Assembly: GCA_027924585.1 (NCBI GenBank)
Contig: BSBM01000321.1
Span: forward strand, 489,001-553,000
DNA length: 64,000 nucleotides
Direction of reading: 5' to 3'
Source: Larix kaempferi
Taxonomy: Eukaryota > Streptophyta > Pinopsida > Pinales > Pinaceae
Of this stretch, positions 11,430 to 22,238 are shown one piece after another. A program made the position numbers and the translations under genes. Every line of letters starts with the position of its first letter. Position 1 is the first letter of the stretch. Under the pieces are notes generated by a model, which worked only from the letters and a program-made list of their open reading frames with translations, was not told the DNA's origin and made no database searches.

Positions 11430-11988
11430 GAAAGAGCGTGTACCATCACTTACAAAAGAAGGACTACAACATTTGTTCCAGCAACAAAGTTCAAAGAAAA
11501 CTATCTATTGAAGATATTGAAGAATCCGAAGTTCCCAGGATCTGGGATGCAGTAATGGAAGGATGCCATGATTGAGGAGTACCCGTCGATCATGAAGAAT
11601 GATGTTTGGGATGTGGTCCCAAGACCTGAAGGGAAGTCTGTTATGGCTTCCAAGTGGATCTATAAGATCAAGCATGCTGCAGATGGAAACATAGAGAAAT
11701 ACAAGGTGAGGTTTGTAGCTCCTGGCTTCTCCTAGAAAGAGGGATAAATCATGAAGAGACTTTTGCTCCTGTAGCCAGATACACTTCCATCAGAACAATA
11801 CTTGCTTTAGCTACAGTGATGAAGTGGAAGATACACTAGATGGATGTCAAGACAGCTTTCTTGAATGGTGTAGTCGAAGAGGAAGTGTATGTGAAGCAGC
11901 CACTTGGTTTTGAGACACATGACAGGGAGTCACATGTGTGCAGATTGAAGAAAGCCTTGTACGGTTTGAAACAAGCACCCAGGACTTG
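11430..11988 (+). pseudogene. Copia-B RT, N-terminal part
   Basis: This decayed RVT_2 domain lies in shifting frames. Segments resembling [41 protein letters not shown] and [12 protein letters not shown] are readable between stops. It breaks off right after the APRTW motif, where an internal deletion begins. Confidence 0.85.
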
Positions 11989-12861
11989 GGTATGATGCTT
12001 CACTTTCTAGGTATAGAGGTGTGGCAGAGTGCAGATGGAATATTCCTTGGACAAGGGAAGTATGCAGTAGATATCCTGAAGCGGTTCGGGATAATGGACT
12101 GTAAGGCCATGGCCACACCTATGGCATAGAACCTGAAGCCATCGAGTGATGCTTCATCAGAGACGGTTGATGTCATGGTGTATCATGAGATGATTGGGTC
12201 CTTGATGTACCTGATGAACACGAGACCAGATATTTGCTTTGCAGTGAACACATTGAGCCAGTTCTTGACGGATCCTAGACATGTTCACTTGATTGCTATA
12301 AAGCATATTCTGAGGTACCTGAAGGGTACGGTTGATTATGGGCTCAAGTATGATGTGAATCAAAGGTTTAACCTGGAGGGTTATGTTGATTCAAATTGGG
12401 TAGGCAGTGTTGCAGATAGGAAGAGCACTTCTGGGTGTTTCTTCAGTATGGTATCAGGTGTGATCTCTTGGTTTAGTAGGAAGCAGTCATGCGTAGCACT
12501 GAATACAGCCAAAGCAGAGTATGTCGCAGCTTGTTCAGCCAATTGTGAGGCAGTATGGCTTAGGAAGCTATTGTCTAAGTTATTTGATCTCCCGTTGGAT
12601 GCTACTGGTATCTTTTGTGACAACCAGAGTTGTGTGAAGTTGTTTGAGAACCCGGTGTTCCATGATAGATTGAAGCACATCGAGATCAAATATCACTATA
12701 TCAGGGATATGGTGCAGAGAAGAACAATGAAGCTCCTGTATGTTGCGAAGGATGAGCAGGTTGCAGATGTGTTGACGAAACCACTAACCAGAGTGAAGTT
12801 TGAGTACTTCAGAGAGAGGCTTGGTGTTCTTCAAATTGAAGATACTTCGAGGAAGAAGTGA
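11984..12861 (+). pseudogene. Copia-B RT C-terminus and RNase H
   Basis: The frame resumes with [13 protein letters not shown] and continues through FLGQGKYAVDIL to a single in-frame TAG at 12127-12129. From there it is open to the stop at 12861, with YHEMIGSLMYLMNTRPD, DSNWVGSVADRKSTSG, the FCDNQS aspartate and VADVLTKPL at the C-terminus. These are the Copia RT connection and RNase H domains. The RT centre, including the YVDD catalytic box present in Copia-B2, is absent through a deletion of roughly 100 codons. The RNase H half is well preserved compared with the rest of the element. Confidence 0.88.
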
Positions 12862-13019
12862 TGGGACACATTTGCAGGAGCCATTCCAAGCATGGTGAGA
12901 GGAGGATCCTTCCCATGGTTGTGGATGTAAGCGATGTGTGATGAGAATTAGGACGATGCTCCAGTTACTGCTTTGGATATGCATCAGTTGGATGCTTTGT
13001 ATGATCAGTTGGATCATGT

Positions 13020-13240
13020 ATATGTATATGCATCAGGTGGATGCTTTGTATGATCAGTTGGATCATGTATGATGACATGCATCAGGATGATGCAGTGACG
13101 ATGATCAGGATTATCATGTGTGATGAATATCAGGATGATGCTCTGGATAATATGCATCAGGACGATCCAGTGACAATGATCAGGATGATTATGTGTGATG
13201 AGTTCCGAAGACACAAATGCACATGGGCTTTTCAGACATG
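13020..13240 (+). repeat. GATGAT/CAGGATGAT-rich direct repeats
   Basis: Recurrent ATGATCAG, CAGGATGATG and GATGACATGCATCAG words form imperfect direct repeats in the 3' non-coding part of Copia-B. A similar patch recurs at about 13640-13710. No coding role is apparent. Confidence 0.6.
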
Positions 13241-13620
13241 GTGCAGATGTGTTCTCCCATGGTCGTGATGTAATTGCTGAGCTTTTCCTACAAAGGTGTA
13301 GATGTGTTCTCCCAAGGTCATGATGTAATTGCTGAGCCATTCTTCACAAGGTGTAGATGTGTTCTCCCACGGTGAAGATGTAAGGGCTGGAGCCATTCTT
13401 TACAAGGTGTAGATGTGTTCTCCCACGGTAAATATGTAAGGGCTGGAGCCATTCTTCACAAGGTGTATATGTGTTCTCCCATGGTGAAGATGTAAGGGTT
13501 GAAGCCATTTTTCAGAAATTTGTAGATGTGTTCTCCCACGGTGAAAAAGTAAGGGCTGGAGCCTTCCCCGAATGGTGGTAGATGTGTTCTCCCATGTCGG
13601 TGGTGTAAGTGCTGTGTATG
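13240..13620 (+). repeat. Seven-copy 55-57 bp tandem array
   Basis: The anchor GATGTGTTCTCCC or close variants recurs at about 13246, 13301, 13356, 13412, 13468, 13525 and 13581. Each unit continues with a GATGTAA...GCTGAGCCATTCTT-like body. The array lies between RNase H and the 3' LTR. Copia-B2 has a related array at 33940-34420. Confidence 0.88.
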
Positions 13621-14090
13621 TGCATCTGGGTTGTGCTTCGTGGACGATGAGATGACATGATTAGTATGATCATGAGTATCAGGATGATATCATGAGTATC
13701 AGGATGATACTCCGCAGCCGTGGACAGGTTGTGAAGGTCACATGTAAAAGATCCTGGGAGATCCGATAGGTTGAACAGTAAGCTCTTAAAAGTCCTGGGA
13801 TGCTCTTTCGAGGTTTTGTTGACGCACGTAATTAGTCCTGAGGATTCCACAGGATGGCCAGAGATGATGAAGACATACAGGAGGCTAGGCCTACATCCAA
13901 CATGAAAAAGGGATGGCTCTGTAGAACTTCCTATGATGAGAAGAATTCAGAGATAGCCCAGTGATCGGGATGTCAGGTACAGCAGCAGTAATGATGATGA
14001 TGCTCCGTGATTCAGTGACGATGATCCAGCTCCAGATTTGAAGACTTGTGCCTATTTGTATTGATGACTTGTGTCAAGAGAATACCTTCC

Positions 14091-14705
14091 TATTCAATTG
14101 TATATTGTATGTATTACATTTGTACCTTATTGTATCCCCAATGGAGATGTATTATTCCTCCGATTGGAAGTGTCGTCATGTGTATTTGCAAGTGTTGCAA
14201 GTTATATTGCAAGTGTCGTAACTTATACTTGATGGGTTATTAGACCACCTTGATGGGGTCGGCCCTGTATGAGTCATGTGGGTCAAAGGGTTATTAGACC
14301 ACCATAGAGGGGTCGGCCCAATCAGCATTATGTTAAGAGGTTAAGTTGGGGCCGACCTAGTTGAGTAAAGGTCAAGTCAAGTTAGTGTATAAATAGAGAG
14401 CGTGTCTCTCTCATTTTACACATTCTATTATTCACTCACTTCGCATTAGTGAGAGAAGAGGAGGGTGCGCACAAGTGGAGGAGTATGCTGTTGAAGATAT
14501 CTATCTCTTGGGTTTGATCATGGTGATCTTTGTATTGGTGCTTATTCTATCTCTGAGGAAGTTGCGAGGTTTTTCACCTTCTTGGTTTTCCCCAGTGAAA
14601 TGTTTTGTGTCTCTTGTGTATTGTCTCTTATGTTTGATATGTTGTACATGTTGTTCTTTCAGTTAAGATCCTAGATCTATTGAATTAAATGTTGAAAAAC
14701 TAACA
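14091..14705 (+). repeat. Copia-B 3' LTR, missing its first bases
   Basis: This copy matches the 5' LTR from TATTCAATTGTATATTG onward and ends in TAACA at 14705. A TATA-like box sits at 14388-14395. Compared with Copia-B2, a deletion joins CCTTCC directly to the LTR body, removing the polypurine tract and about 30 bp of the LTR start. Confidence 0.88.
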
Positions 14706-14710
14706 CCAAT
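14706..14710. repeat. Copia-B target-site duplication, right (CCAAT)
   Basis: Second CCAAT copy directly after the 3' LTR, matching 7854-7858. Confidence 0.85.
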
Positions 14711-15059
14711 CCTATGACGGTTCCTACAGATGCAGCAATAATGGCAACCTTGACAAGAAGAACATCAAGGCCAAGAGAATTATTCTTGATGTAGTTAAGG
14801 ACCATGTGATCATCCCTCATCTGACTAGTAAGGATTAATTTTATCAATGTGGGATGCCTTAACTAGAGTGTATCAAAGTCCCAATGAGAACAAGAAGATG
14901 GTTTTGAAAGAGAAGCTTAAAAGCATCAAATTGACCAAATGCAAAAATGTTGCATCTTAACTTACTAGGATAACTCAGATGAGGGATGAACCAGGTGCAA
15001 TTGCGGAGGTTGTTGCTGGCAACAAGCTAGTACAGACAACCTTTATGTTGTAACCAAGC
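14711..15059 (+). pseudogene. Copia-A gag, middle piece
   Basis: This continues the gag interrupted by Copia-B. Readable fragments include KKNIKAKRIILDVVKDHVI and the KLVQTT stretch near its end, with several stops and frameshifts. It ends at CAAGC (15055-15059), the left duplication of LTR-C. Confidence 0.75.
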
Positions 15060-16189
15060 TGTTATCGGATTAACTAGCAGGGCTAGCATCCGATGAACAA
15101 AGTATGGAGCAAGTGACCACTGTCACCTTAGCCACTTCCCCAACTTCTTCGGAGAGTTGGAACCTCCAAGGGGAGAGCCCTCAACAATCTACAAAACACT
15201 TAGATGCTACGTCTTCTAAATAATATGTCAGTGACCAGTGCCTTGAGTAGTAATGTTTATGCGAATGAAGAAGACATACTATGTAATCATTCACTCAGTG
15301 TATCAAGTCAATGTATGAGTAAGAATAGTCAATAACAAATTAGCACAACAATGAATAACATCACCATAAGATATAGATCACTTAACACCTAGGGAATATA
15401 ATGATAAATAGTAATTTAGTGTGTAAATGAGATCATGCATCAATGTTCAACCATCCACTACATAACATAGCAAGTAAATATAAATGTCAATGATGAGAAT
15501 ATGTGATCGCCGCTAACACTTGTGGACAATGAATATAACCAAATAATCAAGATCTAACATTTCACCACTTTAAGTATTGACAAATTACACTTGTTTCAGG
15601 TCTGTATAAAGAGGTGTTAGCAACAATATCAATAAGTGCAAGGTATTATAAGAACAATAGGAATGTGAGCAATATCATTTGCACTCTTGACAAGTCTCAC
15701 TGTCTAACCTTTCTGCACCAAATTTGCAAATGTGTATGAGTTGGGCTTTCAAAATAAAATGCAAGGTTAGCAGCAGCAATAGGAAGCTTCTTTATAGTAT
15801 AAATTTTACAACAATGGTTGTAAAAAGGATGCATACAAGATAATCTTCAATCCTTAAACAATTTACCCTATAATAATTACAAATTTTGCAGACTGTAATA
15901 ATCACTTCCATACCTTTGTTTAGGTAGATTTCAGACCTTCTTATCACAGTATATCATCCTTTAAATATCAACACGCTTGCATTATTGTTTAACCTTTTTT
16001 GTTGTTTACATGTACAGGTGAATGGTGTAAAAAGAGGGGGTTTCCTATTGTTGGCAGTCTACAAAAATATGCAGACTTATATCAACTGCAAACAAGGTTT
16101 GGTAACAGTGGTTTTAGGGTCTTAGGAGATGTTCAAATGAAGGACCGAGGTTTAGGGAAGCCAAGGATGGGAGGCCGAGGTTTCCTAAG

Positions 16190-16530
16190 AGAGGACCAAT
16201 GGTAAAGAGGGATGAGAAGGGGACAAGGGAGGAATGACAAGGGAAGATGGTAGGAAAGGAAAGGGGAGGATGGAGAAGGAAAGGAGAAAGGAGGAGATGA
16301 GGGAGAGATAAGGAGAAGGAAATAGAGGGAAACAAAGGAAGATAGGGAAGAGGAAGGAGGTGGAGAGGAGGGTAGTGAAGTAAGGGAGAAGGAAGAAGGA
16401 AGAAAGAGGGGCAATGAAATAGAAAAAGAGGAAGGTGAGGATTAGAAAGGAGAGAGCGAAGGTTTAGGGAGGAAGTAGAGGTGAGGGTGAGGCTAGGAGT
16501 AGAGAGGGAAAGGCTAGGAGAGGAAGGACA
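16190..16530 (+). repeat. Long homopurine (GA-rich) tract
   Basis: About 340 bp are almost purely A and G on the plus strand, with units such as GGAGAAGGAAAGG. The serine/proline-rich ORFs on the opposite strand are translations of this low-complexity DNA and not genes. Such tracts can form triplex structures. Confidence 0.85.
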
Positions 16531-17109
16531 AGAGAGTCGTTAAGAATGATTTTAGGGTTGTAGCTAGGGTTTTACTGTTAGAATTTAGTGTGTAGCGTTT
16601 AGGGTTTAGGGTTTACTCAATGAAATTTTATACACAAAATTGATAAAAATCAGACCTAAGTACACAAATATAAAATTCTAAGCTAAAATAATATGTACAA
16701 AATACAAACTAGGGTTTTTAGGAATTTGTGATATTTTAAAAATTTTAGGGCTTCCTAAAATTTCTCCTTAGGGTTTTTAGGGCTAAAGAAGGAAGGGTGA
16801 AATTGTAGGAGAGAGATGAAATCTTAGGAAGGCCAAAAAATCATAAAAATTAATTTTTTGATTTTGTAGGGTTTTTAAGATAAAATTGCAGACCTAATTC
16901 TAACCCTAATTCTAGCATGAAATGCAAAATTACACATGAAAAGGCAAGTGAAATTAGGTAAAAGATATACCAACTTAGGGTCTTAATGGGTGTTCCCCCA
17001 AACCCCAGCCTTAGAGGAAGGTGACCAACCTTCCTCTTTGAGGTAATTCTCCTTGCTACTATGTTAGGTCTTCTTGAAACAACCTCAAAGGTTCGTTGCA
17101 AGAGCCTAA

Positions 17110-18090
17110 ACTAGGGCAAAGTTGGAGCTCTCATTAGAGAAATTTTGAGGTCAAAAAAGGGCCTCAAAACAAAGAAAATGTATTATAAAATACAACCAAT
17201 CACATTCTAGTAGATGACATCATCCCCCTTGGTGAGGTGGCATTGCATGAGTTAAGAAAGCTTATTTGTCAAATTTTCTATGGTGGATGAAAACACATAG
17301 TTAACCAAGGTAGTGGTGTAAGTACTTTTAAGTTATAAAGTAAAGTACTCATAATGATAGTCTTTTCATAAAATAATATTACTGTTATTTTCAAGTAAAG
17401 TACTCATAATGAATGTCTTTTCACACTTTCACATAAAATAATATTATTGTCATTTTCAAGTGAAGTACTCTTAATTCATAAAGAAAGTCCTTTCACATTT
17501 TTTTATAAAATAATATATTATCATTTTTATGTTTTTAATTTTAAATTATATATTCACTCCATTCTATTTAATAACATAATGTCAAACTAATAAAGAATAA
17601 TAATAGATTTAATAAATAATAATAATAATGCAATGTGGATTATAATAATATTATTGACATTTTACATGTAAATAAATTCTCAATTAAATTACATTATTAA
17701 ATTCATGAGAAAAGTACTAAATATAAAAGGTCAACATAAAATTTTAAAAAAAGCTCTTAAAAATGTTTTTTATTATTTAATTTCATTTGCAAGTTCAAGA
17801 CAAATAAATGTTAAAGGACAATATATTTTTGGGAATTTACAATGAATCTTAGTCACATCAATGTAGACTTATTTTATTAATTTTATTTCTAGTGAATTTT
17901 GAAAAGTAACTCAACCATGGTTATTTATATTGTGCATAGAAAATAGTGTGGGAGGTGACTTGTCATATATACATACCCCATAAAACCCCCAATTCATAAT
18001 ATTTTAATATATCTCATATTTTTGTAGTACATCTCTTAGGAGGCCCTTTTTTGACCTCAAAATCTCTCTAATGAAGGCCCAACTTTGTAA
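17110..18090. mobile_element. Candidate inverted-repeat (foldback/MITE-like) element
   Basis: The left arm near 17118-17170 (CAAAGTTGG...GAGGTCAAAAAAGGGCCTC) recurs as its reverse complement near 18036-18086, over about 50 bp with few mismatches. Weaker inverted similarity continues inward through TTTTCTATG and AACCATGG-type blocks. The roughly 0.9 kb interior is very AT-rich, holds no ORF, and includes local repeats of AAGTAAAGTACTC. No clear TSD was found, so the family is not assigned. Confidence 0.55.
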
Positions 18091-19152
18091 AAAACCTCCT
18101 CTTGTGAGCGTATTTACTATGTAATGAGGATAGAGCAATAGGAAAAAGCCCTATTCAAAGAGAACGTATCCCTAGGGCTACCATTCAATCATTCAAGGTG
18201 CAAAATTTACCTGCCATTCATCAAGCAAACCGTAAAAATGTAAAAGACTTACTTGAGCATGAGTTATTCCAACCATTCTAGTATCCACAAAGCATTAGCA
18301 AGACAAAGAAAACATCCAACTTCATCCAAGAGCAAAAAGAATCATCCCTCCAAGAGGTGCACATCACTTCATAAGGCCATTCTAGGGTAAAATAGTAGCA
18401 TAATGAATTTTATCTCATAAGTTGTGTATAAAAATGAAGTGAGGAGATTGTATTTATATGATCTCACACTCATTTTTTACAAAATAACCAAGCCTACATG
18501 CTTTAAAATGTCAATTTAAAATTAAAATATGTCAAATTAAAATTATAACATAAAATAATATAAAATAATCAAATATATGTGTGGGTAACTTGAGGCATTT
18601 TCCCCAGAGTTTACCCAAAAATGACTAAAATAGCTAAAAATGAGCAAATCACTCCAAACTGAAAGCTGGAGTGAGCATGGGGGGACTCCATGCCCCATCT
18701 AACCCCAACAATAGTGAAAATCCCTTAATGCCTCACCATATCAAGCAATGTAGGCTTGGCACAAGGATGGCATCATCATGACTAGGAGCCCAAAGAGAGA
18801 GGGCGCTACAATGTAGAGGGACCAGGAGGGTGTGGATGGTGTCCTAGAAGAGAGACACAAGCCTTAATGATGAGATAAATTTCACTTGAACGATAAAACA
18901 AAGTGGGGGATCATGTGACCCATTGACCCACCCCTAGGATCCCTAAACACCAACGTTAGGGCTTCAAGCCCTTTCATGAGGTAGTCAGCAATGCCACTAA
19001 GCCATAATACTCCCAGGAGAATAACCAAAGGGTTTGGCCATAACCTCCACTTAGAAAATGATGGAAAACACCCCTCCTAGTCAGAAAAGGTGACCCTCTC
19101 TCCCTTGGGAGCAGCTGAAGGTGCACTGGTACTGGTACCATGTAACACAAGG

Positions 19153-19470
19153 CATGGTGTGTTTTTGTGGAGGTCGTTATAGCAAGAGAAAATATGCCTT
19201 CCTGGGATCATCTTTGGGATGAATTCATCCAGGAGGTGACCTGGAGAGGATATGTGCAAAGGAATTCATCCAAAAATAAGGAAGATGAGGAGAATGTGGC
19301 TTTGGCAGCTAAAGGAAAGAAGAAGAAGTCCAAGAAGGGTCCCAAGGGTGGGGCTAAGCAGCAAGGTGAGTAGAAGAAAGATATGAGTAAAGTCAAGTGC
19401 TTTGCTTGTCAGAATTTTGGGCACTATGTTGGACAATGTCCGAATAAGAAGAAGAAGAAGCAGTAGACAA
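19153..19470 (+). pseudogene. Copia-A gag, C-terminal piece with zinc knuckle
   Basis: After LTR-C the gag match resumes with FVEVVIARENMPSWDHLWDE. It runs through a lysine-rich stretch and an in-frame stop, then into the zinc knuckle CFACQNFGHYVGQC, which has the CX2CX4HX4C pattern. The knuckle packages element RNA in functional relatives. Confidence 0.85.
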
Positions 19471-19592
19471 CAACTTCAACGGATATTGATGAGTATGCAA
19501 TGAAGTTTGAAAGGGAGTTTTCCCTATTTGCTAATCATTCATTGTGTGCATCCATTACCAGTATAGAGTGAGAGTCTGAAAGAGAGTATTCC

Positions 19593-19961
19593 ATGTTTGT
19601 AAGCCATTTGTTCAGTGCATATACCACTAGCACTTGGTACATTGATAACAGAGCTTCCATCCATATGATAGGTGTATGTGATATTTTCACTAAGTTCATT
19701 GAGACTGGATTGGATCTTGAGGTGGTGCTTGGAGATGACACGACCGTCAGGGCAGTTGGACGTGGGTATATTACCTTTCAGAGGGAGTCTAGGGAGTCCA
19801 TGACAGTTAGGGATGTCTTGTATGTCCCTGGGATGAATAAGAACTTGATATCAATTTCCACTATAAAGGATATGGGATTTGGAGTGTACTTCCAAGATGG
19901 GTATGTGCACATTCATCCCAAGGGATATAGAGATTATACATCTATTGTGATTGGTGTATGA
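19593..19961 (+). pseudogene. Copia-A protease region
   Basis: WYIDNRASIHM stands where Copia elements carry the aspartic protease D-[ST]-G motif. VLYVPGMNKNLISIS follows, a well-known stretch between protease and integrase. The active-site triplet reads DNR here, so the enzyme would be dead even without the surrounding stops. Confidence 0.85.
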
Positions 19962-19982
19962 TGTGGGAAATTTTACAAGCTC

Positions 19983-20950
19983 TTGCTTCAACCCCTCCAT
20001 GCCTTGGCACACAACAATAGCAGTCGTTGTGATCTATGTGAGTTATGGCATAGGGGGATGGCCCACTTGCATCATCCATCTCTGAGGATGTTGAGAGATA
20101 CAGTGACAGGTTTTCCTGAGTTTAGCACAGGGCATAGTGATGTGTGCAGGGGGTGTGCTCTTGGAAAGTACACCAAGATTGTCTTTTCGAGTAGTGACAG
20201 TAGATCGGCATGGATACTTGATCTACTTCATTCTGATTTATGTGGTCCGATGTCTTCTATATCATTGACTGGTTATGAGTATTATGTGACATTCATTGAT
20301 AACTTCTCTAGGAAGACTTGGATTTACTTTCTGAAGAGCAAGGAGTTGAAAGAAGTCTTGCAGAGGTTCCAAGAGTTCAAAGCTCTTGTGGAGAACCAAG
20401 CAGGAAGGAAGATATGGGTGTTGCAATCAGATAATGGGGGTGAGTATAATCCAAGGCATTTAATGAGCTTTGTGCACAGGAGGGGATCATGAGATGGTTG
20501 AAAGTTCCATACACCCCACAACAGAATGGGGTTGTAGAGAGAAATAAATGGGCCATTGTCGGAGTAGCGAGAGCGATGCTTCATGATGCGAGTTTACCTT
20601 TCTTTCTTCGGGACGAGGCTTGTAGTACAACTGTATACATTTAGAACAGGAGTCCCCATAGGGATTTGGGGTGTACGACTCCTGAGGAGGCTTTTACAAA
20701 GAAGAATCTTGATTTTGGTCATTTTGAGATATTGGATGCCTAACTTATTCACATGTCCCTTTAGAGAAGAGGACAAATTTGGAGCCCACAACGAAAAAGG
20801 GAATTTTTGTTGGGTATGATGAGACTTCGAAGGCCTTTCGCATATACATTCCTACTTAGAGGAGATTTGTTGTACGATGGGAGGTGATATTTGAGGAGGA
20901 TGGGGCTTTCAAAAATTTTCGTGAGTTAGAGCATGGAGAATAACAGGATC
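19983..20950 (+). pseudogene. Copia-A integrase
   Basis: An open stretch to 20492 has the GAG_pre-integrase zinc site (LWHRGMAHLHH...CRGCALGK, an HHCC pattern). The catalytic core follows with LHSDLCGPM and LQSDNGGEY. A frameshift then moves the match to other frames, with QQNGVVERN (the region of the third catalytic acid) and PEEAFTKKN up to about 20900. In functional elements this domain inserts the cDNA copy. Confidence 0.9.
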
Positions 20951-21240
20951 CCCCACATCAAGTGAGCACTTCACTGAGTCCAGCTTCACAGAGTGTAGGG
21001 TCACATGTATCTGGGGTGATAGGTCCATAGGTTTTAGGTACTTTAGGTTTAGAGATACAAGTCATAGGTTCCCTAGGTAATGGTTCAGGGTCATAGGTTA
21101 TTGTTTCCTTAGTTTCAGATTCACGAGGTCCAGGTTCACTAACTAATGGGTCACCAACCATAGGTGATACTTCTTAAGGAGGAAAACCTGTAGATGAGGA
21201 TGAGAAGGAGAGATACTCCCCACGTGAGACTACTTCAGGG
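20951..21240 (+). other. Copia-A integrase-RT linker
   Basis: This is a variable, repeat-like stretch of GGTTCAC and TAGGTTCC words without a conserved domain. It fits the divergent hydrophilic linker between integrase and RT in Copia polyproteins. Confidence 0.5.
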
Positions 21241-22233
21241 AAGAGGAAGCCAAAATGGCTTCAAGACACCTTGAGGGAGGCTCAAGAGTCTGTAGGGGAT
21301 CCCAAGAGACAGGTCTGGGAGAGTAGAGTTCATAAGAGATTTTCTAGTTATATGGCTATGGTGAGTGGTCTTCGTGAGTCCGAGCCTTCTTATTTTGAGG
21401 AGGCAGTAGAGCATGAGGTATGGAGAGATGCCACGATGGAAGAGTACCATTCCATCATGAAGAATGATGTGTGGGAGGTGGTTCCAAGGCCGAAAGGGAA
21501 TTTTGTGGTGACTTCTAGGTGGCTCTACAAGATAAAGCATGTTGCAAATGGTAGCATCGATAAGTGCAAAGCTCGATTTGTGGCGCGGGGGTTCGCATAG
21601 ATAGAGAGTTGACTATGAAGATCCATTTTCACTGGTTTCTCAATACTCTTCGATCAAAGTAGTGATCTCCATTACAATGGAGATGGGTTGGAAGATCCAC
21701 CAAATGGATTTGAAGACCGCATTTCTGAATGGGGTTATACTGGTGGAGGTGTATGTCAAGCAACCACAGGGCTTTGAGATACATGGGAGAGATTCTCATG
21801 TTTGCAGATTGAATAAATCACTTTATGGACTGAAGTAAACTCCCAGAGCATGGTACTATAGGATTGACTCTTACTTGTTGCAAATGGGATTTTAGTGAGG
21901 CAGATCCTAACCTATACTTCATTGAGGTGGGTGATGATCATCTTATTCTTCTGCTCTATGTTGTTGATTTGTTCATTACAAGTTCAAAGAGATTCATTGC
22001 AGAGTGCATGAGAGATCTTGATTCATAGTATGAGATGAAATATATTGGGCTAATGCATTATTTTCTGGGATTGGAGGTTTGGTAGGAGCATGGTCACATT
22101 TTTTTGGGGCAAGGAAAATATGCAGTAGAAATCTTGAGGAGATTTTAGATGTGGGATTGCAGGCCGATAGCCACATCTATGATCACCAACTGGAAGAAGC
22201 TTAATGCTTCCAAGAGTGAGTTTGTATATCCTA
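21241..22233 (+). pseudogene. Copia-A reverse transcriptase
   Basis: An open part to 21600 reads through ATMEEYHSIMKNDVWEVVPR and the KARFVARGF box. Beyond a stop the match shifts frame several times, with recognisable [20 protein letters not shown] and GQADSH-like fragments. The catalytic YVDD site is mutated. It ends at the CTTTG duplication of LTR-D inside the RT-RNase H junction. Confidence 0.85.
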
Positions 22234-22238
22234 CTTTG

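Larger units (their letters stand above)
7859..14705 (+). mobile_element. Copia-B: LTR-complete but pol-deleted Copia element
   Basis: The element is 6847 bp, bounded by CCAAT duplications, with a TGTT...AACA-ended 5' LTR and a methionine-tRNA PBS. The internal part has a long non-coding leader, a degenerate middle, an RT cut by a large deletion, and an RNase H. I find no gag with a zinc knuckle, no protease and no integrase. The LTR copies differ at more than 20 positions in about 615 bp by eye, mostly C/T changes, so it is not recent. It is inserted in gag of Copia-A. Copia-B2 at 26212-51620 is a relative in the opposite orientation. Confidence 0.9.
15060..19147. mobile_element. LTR-C: probable solo LTR of about 4.1 kb
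   Basis: The segment begins TGTTATCGG, ends CATGTAACA, and is flanked by CAAGC and CAAGG. That is a 5-bp duplication with one change. It splits gag of Copia-A, and the gag match resumes directly after it. No gag or pol domain and no internal pair of long direct repeats is visible, so a single LTR left by recombination is the simplest reading. A TATAAAAA lies near 18427. It contains a homopurine tract and an inverted-repeat element. The orientation is not determined. Confidence 0.65.

Noticed and set aside
16114-16414. Serine/proline-rich minus-strand ORFs
   Set aside because: They are translations of the homopurine tract, so their composition is an artefact of low complexity.
16594-16615. 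TTTAGGG-like telomere repeats
   Set aside because: Only two to three units occur, inside LTR-C. This is too short to indicate an interstitial telomere.
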